From Nothopassalora personata (taxonomy: Eukaryota; Ascomycota; Dothideomycetes; Mycosphaerellales; Mycosphaerellaceae): a stretch of DNA of 64,000 nucleotides. Each line of letters opens with the position of its first letter. The first letter of the stretch is position 1. The stretch is from assembly GCA_033816765.1 (NCBI GenBank), contig CM066287.1, positions 7,440,001-7,504,000 on the forward strand, read 5' to 3'. A program made the translations under genes and the position numbers. Shown here in pieces: positions 61,013-64,000 of the stretch. Below the pieces are notes generated by a model. It was not told the origin of the DNA, made no database searches, and saw only the letters and a list, made by a program, of their open reading frames with translations.

Positions 61013-63548
61013 CTCCGCGAACGAACGGCCAACGCAAGATATCCGTAGTGCTGCAGGTACCAAGCATCAGTCAACTATTGCTGGGTTGACTGCACAGGCC
61101 TGATTAACTTCAAACCGGAAGCTCACCCTCCAGATGCCACGCGAGAGGGTGGCAAAGAAGTCTTCCTGGTGGTTGGCTTCCACTATGCTCCGTCCCAGGA
61201 TGTGTCGGTGTTAAACATTCGCGATGACGCTTATTCTGAGCTTGACAGCTACAACAGTACTCGGTACGAGAATGCTGAAACAAGGAATTAAGGATTAATC
61301 ATAATAGCTGGAGGGTAGCAGGCGTAGCAGTTGGGAGAAAGAACACAGGCACAGGGCTATGGTGGATTGATAGTTTGGATACAGACCCGCGTGCTATATC
61401 TGAGCCACGACCCCCGACATCACAAAGCATAAGCCCTTTATTATTATCGCGCCGCTTGATGCCAGCAGCAGCAAGAGCATCGTCTTCCGGCCAGGGCCTT
61501 GAAGGAGCGCCTAGCCAGAATGCGCTTACAGTATGGGTGTCGTAGCATGGCGTGTAGGATGATCCCAGGAACGCCGAACTCGGCCTAGCTCGGCATGCCG
61601 GATCCCCGTTGACGATAAATTTAGTCTGGAGGCTGAGCTTCGGGCCACCCCCCATCCCCCCCCGTGGCCCGTGCATTGTTGGTACTTTCTCACAACATGT
61701 TGGTTTGCTCCAACGAAGGATGCGGAATGGAGAGCGAAATCCTTCTGATGGAGCATTCATATCGCGGCGCTGTTGTCTATCAAGACACAAGGCTGAAAAA
61801 TCGATTGCGACAACAAGAGCAGTGGCGAGGGGAGCTCTGCTGCTTTCCCTGGCACGATGGTTCGGGTGGGCACAGGTGGTCAGATCTGATGTCGTGCACG
61901 CCCATGCTTCCAAGGAAGGCGCATTGGCTTGAGCCCTTGACCTTGATTCTTGTGCGAGAGAGAGGACACTCTCGCCAACACTCCCACATGCATAGCATTT
62001 GGCGACGACGCATAATAGCGCTCGCGCGGCACTTGGCCGTGCCCTATGACCGACGTCTGGAATGTAGTTCGGTCGGTATGCGCACCCGTGCGGTAGTTCG
62101 CATGTGTTTGAACTGGCCACGCCAATCAAAGCGCTGTTCCGGTCTAATGAAACCCCGACGATACTGTAGTATCTACAAACCGTGCATATAAGTGCCCGCA
62201 CGATAGGACTTGCTACTGCCGCGTATTAGCTTAATCATGTCACTGTCGCGCCGCCAATCCTACACTTCACCTATAGTTGCTACTGCCGCACGTCCTATCG
62301 TACACTGTTACGTTATGGCTGTCGTCGCTATTAGTGTGGTCCTCAAGCAAGCCAAGCCACGAAGGCGCTGGCTGACTACAGAGAGGACCAGTTCGCCTGT
62401 GCACGGGGACAGCTCGCTTCCATCCCGACAACGTGCTAGGGGAGGGCACTGCGGCATGTCGCGGAAACGCGGTAGAAGTATGGTGCGAGGGAAGCACGGT
62501 CGCATGTGGAGCACGGCACCACCAAAGCCATCTATTGCCTGGGTGACGGAGGTTAATATTCGAGCTGGCAGACCCCATTTTCGTCGACGGGAAGACCCTA
62601 ATCTTACTCACAATTCAAAATCTGTTTGGCTCTGTAGCACTTTGAATGCGCATGCTCGCCCGGCGAGGGTTAAGAGTATCTATGTTTCCTATAGCCGTAG
62701 CAAACCTAGGAGGGGCCTTAGAGGAAGGGGGCTGGAGGGTCGCGTAGGACGACATAAGTGCGGCGGAGGGCTAGGGGGTAGGTATTCACCATTTGATAGG
62801 ATTGATTGATTAGTCCGGTTGGGGTCTGGTCTGCCCATAGATACTGTATTCGATGCACGCTCACTAAGTTTACAGGGGGCGTGCTCGACGTGCGACCGGC
62901 GCGCAAGACTCTTCTACGTAGCTGGGATGCATTTCGCAGTAGTGACTAACTGCTACAGTAGCTTGCAGTGTTGGTTGTTTCCACCGGTCTCCATCAGCTT
63001 CATCACTGATGGCAAGATTCAATGCGCTGGCGGAACGTCGTTATGTAATCGAAGCGCTACTTCCCGGGCACAACTTACTCCGACTGCTAGGCTTCCTTCG
63101 ATCTCGATGCGCTTGGCCTGCAAACCTTGCCCGTACCTTGCTGCCAGGACCAGGGAGCTACGATCAGTGTATAATAAACTAAACTGCATTGAGATCGTAC
63201 GAATTCATATTACCGTGCAGATAACGATCATGTGTGTAGGTAGTACTACTGGTGACCTGCAACGTTCGAGAGCCAGATGAAATCAGATGTGAGGGTGGTG
63301 GAGACACGGGCGAGTGCTATTTGCTATGGACATGCAAGCTATTCGGCTTAAACCAACTGCTTACCTTTACGGCCGCTGGCTCCTCTGGAAGCGCAACGCA
63401 CACGTCAGAAATGTGAACGAGGTCGCCAAAAATACTTCGTTGCCGACCAAAGACAGGCCACGGGTGGAGGCGACTCAAAGTTCACACATGTCGATTCCAA
63501 GCACTGGCCACAGCACGACGGTAGCTTGAATCTTGTTCTGTAGTCGGT
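61013..63548. other. 2.5-kb gene-poor stretch
   Basis: Large open frames exist on both strands (for example 61299-62201 minus and 62210-62809 plus), but they lack domains, and the longer one starts at a non-ATG codon. The second is an implausible Arg-rich sequence. A nested repeat structure is at 62201-62300. The base composition and lack of genes resemble repeat-derived DNA. Confidence 0.5.
62201..62300. repeat. Nested inverted and direct repeats
   Basis: CGATAGGAC (62201-62209) is the reverse complement of GTCCTATCG (62292-62300). Immediately inside these arms, the 13-mer TTGCTACTGCCGC occurs twice in direct orientation (62210-62222 and 62277-62289). The arrangement resembles the ends of a small insertion or a decayed transposon. 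Confidence 0.6.
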
Positions 63549-63799
63549 TGTGAAACTAGTGGAGATGGAAGTTTGGAACTAGGGTATTAAGTCTAGAAAT
63601 CAGGGTATGAAAAACCATGTTTATTACAAGTAGTGGCACCCTTAAGGTGCTTATATAAGTCTTCTTTTAATAAGAAGCCCTCAATCCCTATAATTTAGGT
63701 GCCTAATCTCATTTCCTAAGAACAAGTAATTACTACACTTAATTAGGTTATATTACCCTCAAAACCTACTATCCATGCATTATCCTAGCGCTTTACACA
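63549..63799 (-). mobile_element. Copia-type LTR (3' LTR on the minus strand)
   Basis: An AT-rich block of about 250 bp with near-complementary TG..CA ends (TGTGAAAC at 63549; TTTACACA ending at 63799). On the minus strand it contains a TATATAAG TATA box (63652-63659 region) and a short palindrome GCACCTTAAGGGTGC. It is directly preceded (minus strand) by a polypurine tract AGAGGGGGTG, as expected before a 3' LTR. The other LTR would lie beyond the window. Confidence 0.7.
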
Positions 63800-64000
63800 C
63801 CCCCTCTGTTAGGAACCGCTGTACGTTATCACAACTCGGGCTTGGATCTTTGCAGGGATGTCTCAATCAGTTATGAAGGTAGTGGTTCCAAACAGTATAT
63901 GGTGTATACTTAAAATGAGTTGAGCACGAGGCTCCTATCTACTTGCAAAAGAGCGTCGTCTATATAGTGCCGTGTCTTGGCGTGATCTTTCCTGCTCTCT
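63800..64000 (-). pseudogene. Decayed 3' end of Copia polyprotein (RNase H tail)
   Basis: Reading the minus strand from the window edge toward the LTR gives KTRHYIDDALLQV, close to the conserved K-T-x-H-I-D-x-x-L-L-Q segment near the end of Copia-type RNase H. This is followed by stop codons and remnants such as LPS-stop-LIETSL, where functional copies have the ADGLTK-type tail. It adjoins the polypurine tract and LTR. The element is non-functional at this end; the rest lies outside the window. Confidence 0.55.

Noticed and set aside
61299..62201. 300-codon minus-strand ORF in the gene-poor end
   Set aside because: It has no recognisable domain or splice support, and overlaps frames on both strands.
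62210..62809. 199-codon Arg-rich plus-strand ORF
   Set aside because: The composition is that of antisense or repeat DNA rather than a protein, and it begins inside the nested repeat at 62201-62300.
1..64000. CRISPR arrays, bacterial operons or ribosome-binding sites
   Set aside because: The sequence is fungal nuclear DNA with introns. No regularly spaced repeats were found beyond the microsatellites and tandem units listed.
1..64000. A secondary-metabolite gene cluster
   Set aside because: Peroxygenase, MFS transporter and methyltransferase-like genes are tens of kilobases apart and separated by housekeeping genes; no polyketide synthase, NRPS or terpene synthase is present.

Overview
This window looks like nuclear DNA of a filamentous ascomycete. 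Short spliceosomal introns (mostly 50-160 bp, GT..AG with CTAAC/CTGAC-like branch sites) interrupt about half of the genes, and the gene set is typically fungal: an Rsc7/Swp82 subunit, a kynurenine formamidase, TSR1, ascomycete-type mannose-6-phosphate isomerase, a heme-thiolate peroxygenase, and an ING-like PHD protein. Gene style and intron sharing suggest a Dothideomycete, but that placement is inference. There are no operons; genes stand singly or as divergent and convergent pairs. All exon joins below were made by eye, checking splice-site sequence, reading phase and protein continuity.

Layout. 0-5 kb is gene-poor: a tRNA-Arg(TCT) with an intron, small repeats, and the 3' part of a GNAT acetyltransferase. 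5-13 kb: the Rsc7-like chromatin-remodelling subunit, a frameshifted zinc-finger relic and a secreted GH37 trehalase. 13-19 kb: an Arg/Ser/Gly-rich conserved protein, kynurenine formamidase and a broken VOC-family dioxygenase. 19-25 kb: an inositol/sugar transporter and a disordered hypothetical protein. 25-32 kb: a possible inserted element, a 1221-aa SLIP-GC-like GTPase and a HAD-family dehalogenase. 32-36 kb: the ING-like PHD protein and a divergent coiled-coil protein. 37-46 kb is metabolic: secreted peroxygenase, gluconokinase, P5C dehydrogenase and branched-chain keto-acid dehydrogenase E2. 46-54 kb: a cryptic Cys-rich small gene, an LSB5-like VHS/GAT protein, a 489-aa unknown and TSR1. 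54-61 kb: mannose-6-phosphate isomerase, a degenerate O-methyltransferase-like protein and a UBA-domain protein. 61-64 kb is gene-poor and ends in the LTR and decayed 3' end of a Copia retrotransposon.

Functionally the genes are mostly independent housekeeping or accessory functions. P5C dehydrogenase (proline), BCKDH-E2 (Val/Leu/Ile) and kynurenine formamidase (Trp) all serve amino-acid catabolism but are not co-regulated in any way the sequence shows. No secondary-metabolite cluster is evident.

The most unusual signals are: (1) two adjacent introns of the GTPase gene share a 37-bp module, as expected of introner-like elements or intron duplication; (2) the reading frame of the PHD protein continues past its TAG stop for 53 codons into a convincing Cys4 zinc-binding, basic segment; (3) an O-methyltransferase-like protein has lost both the SAM-binding glycine motif and the catalytic histidine; (4) a small spliced gene encodes a dense cysteine cluster.
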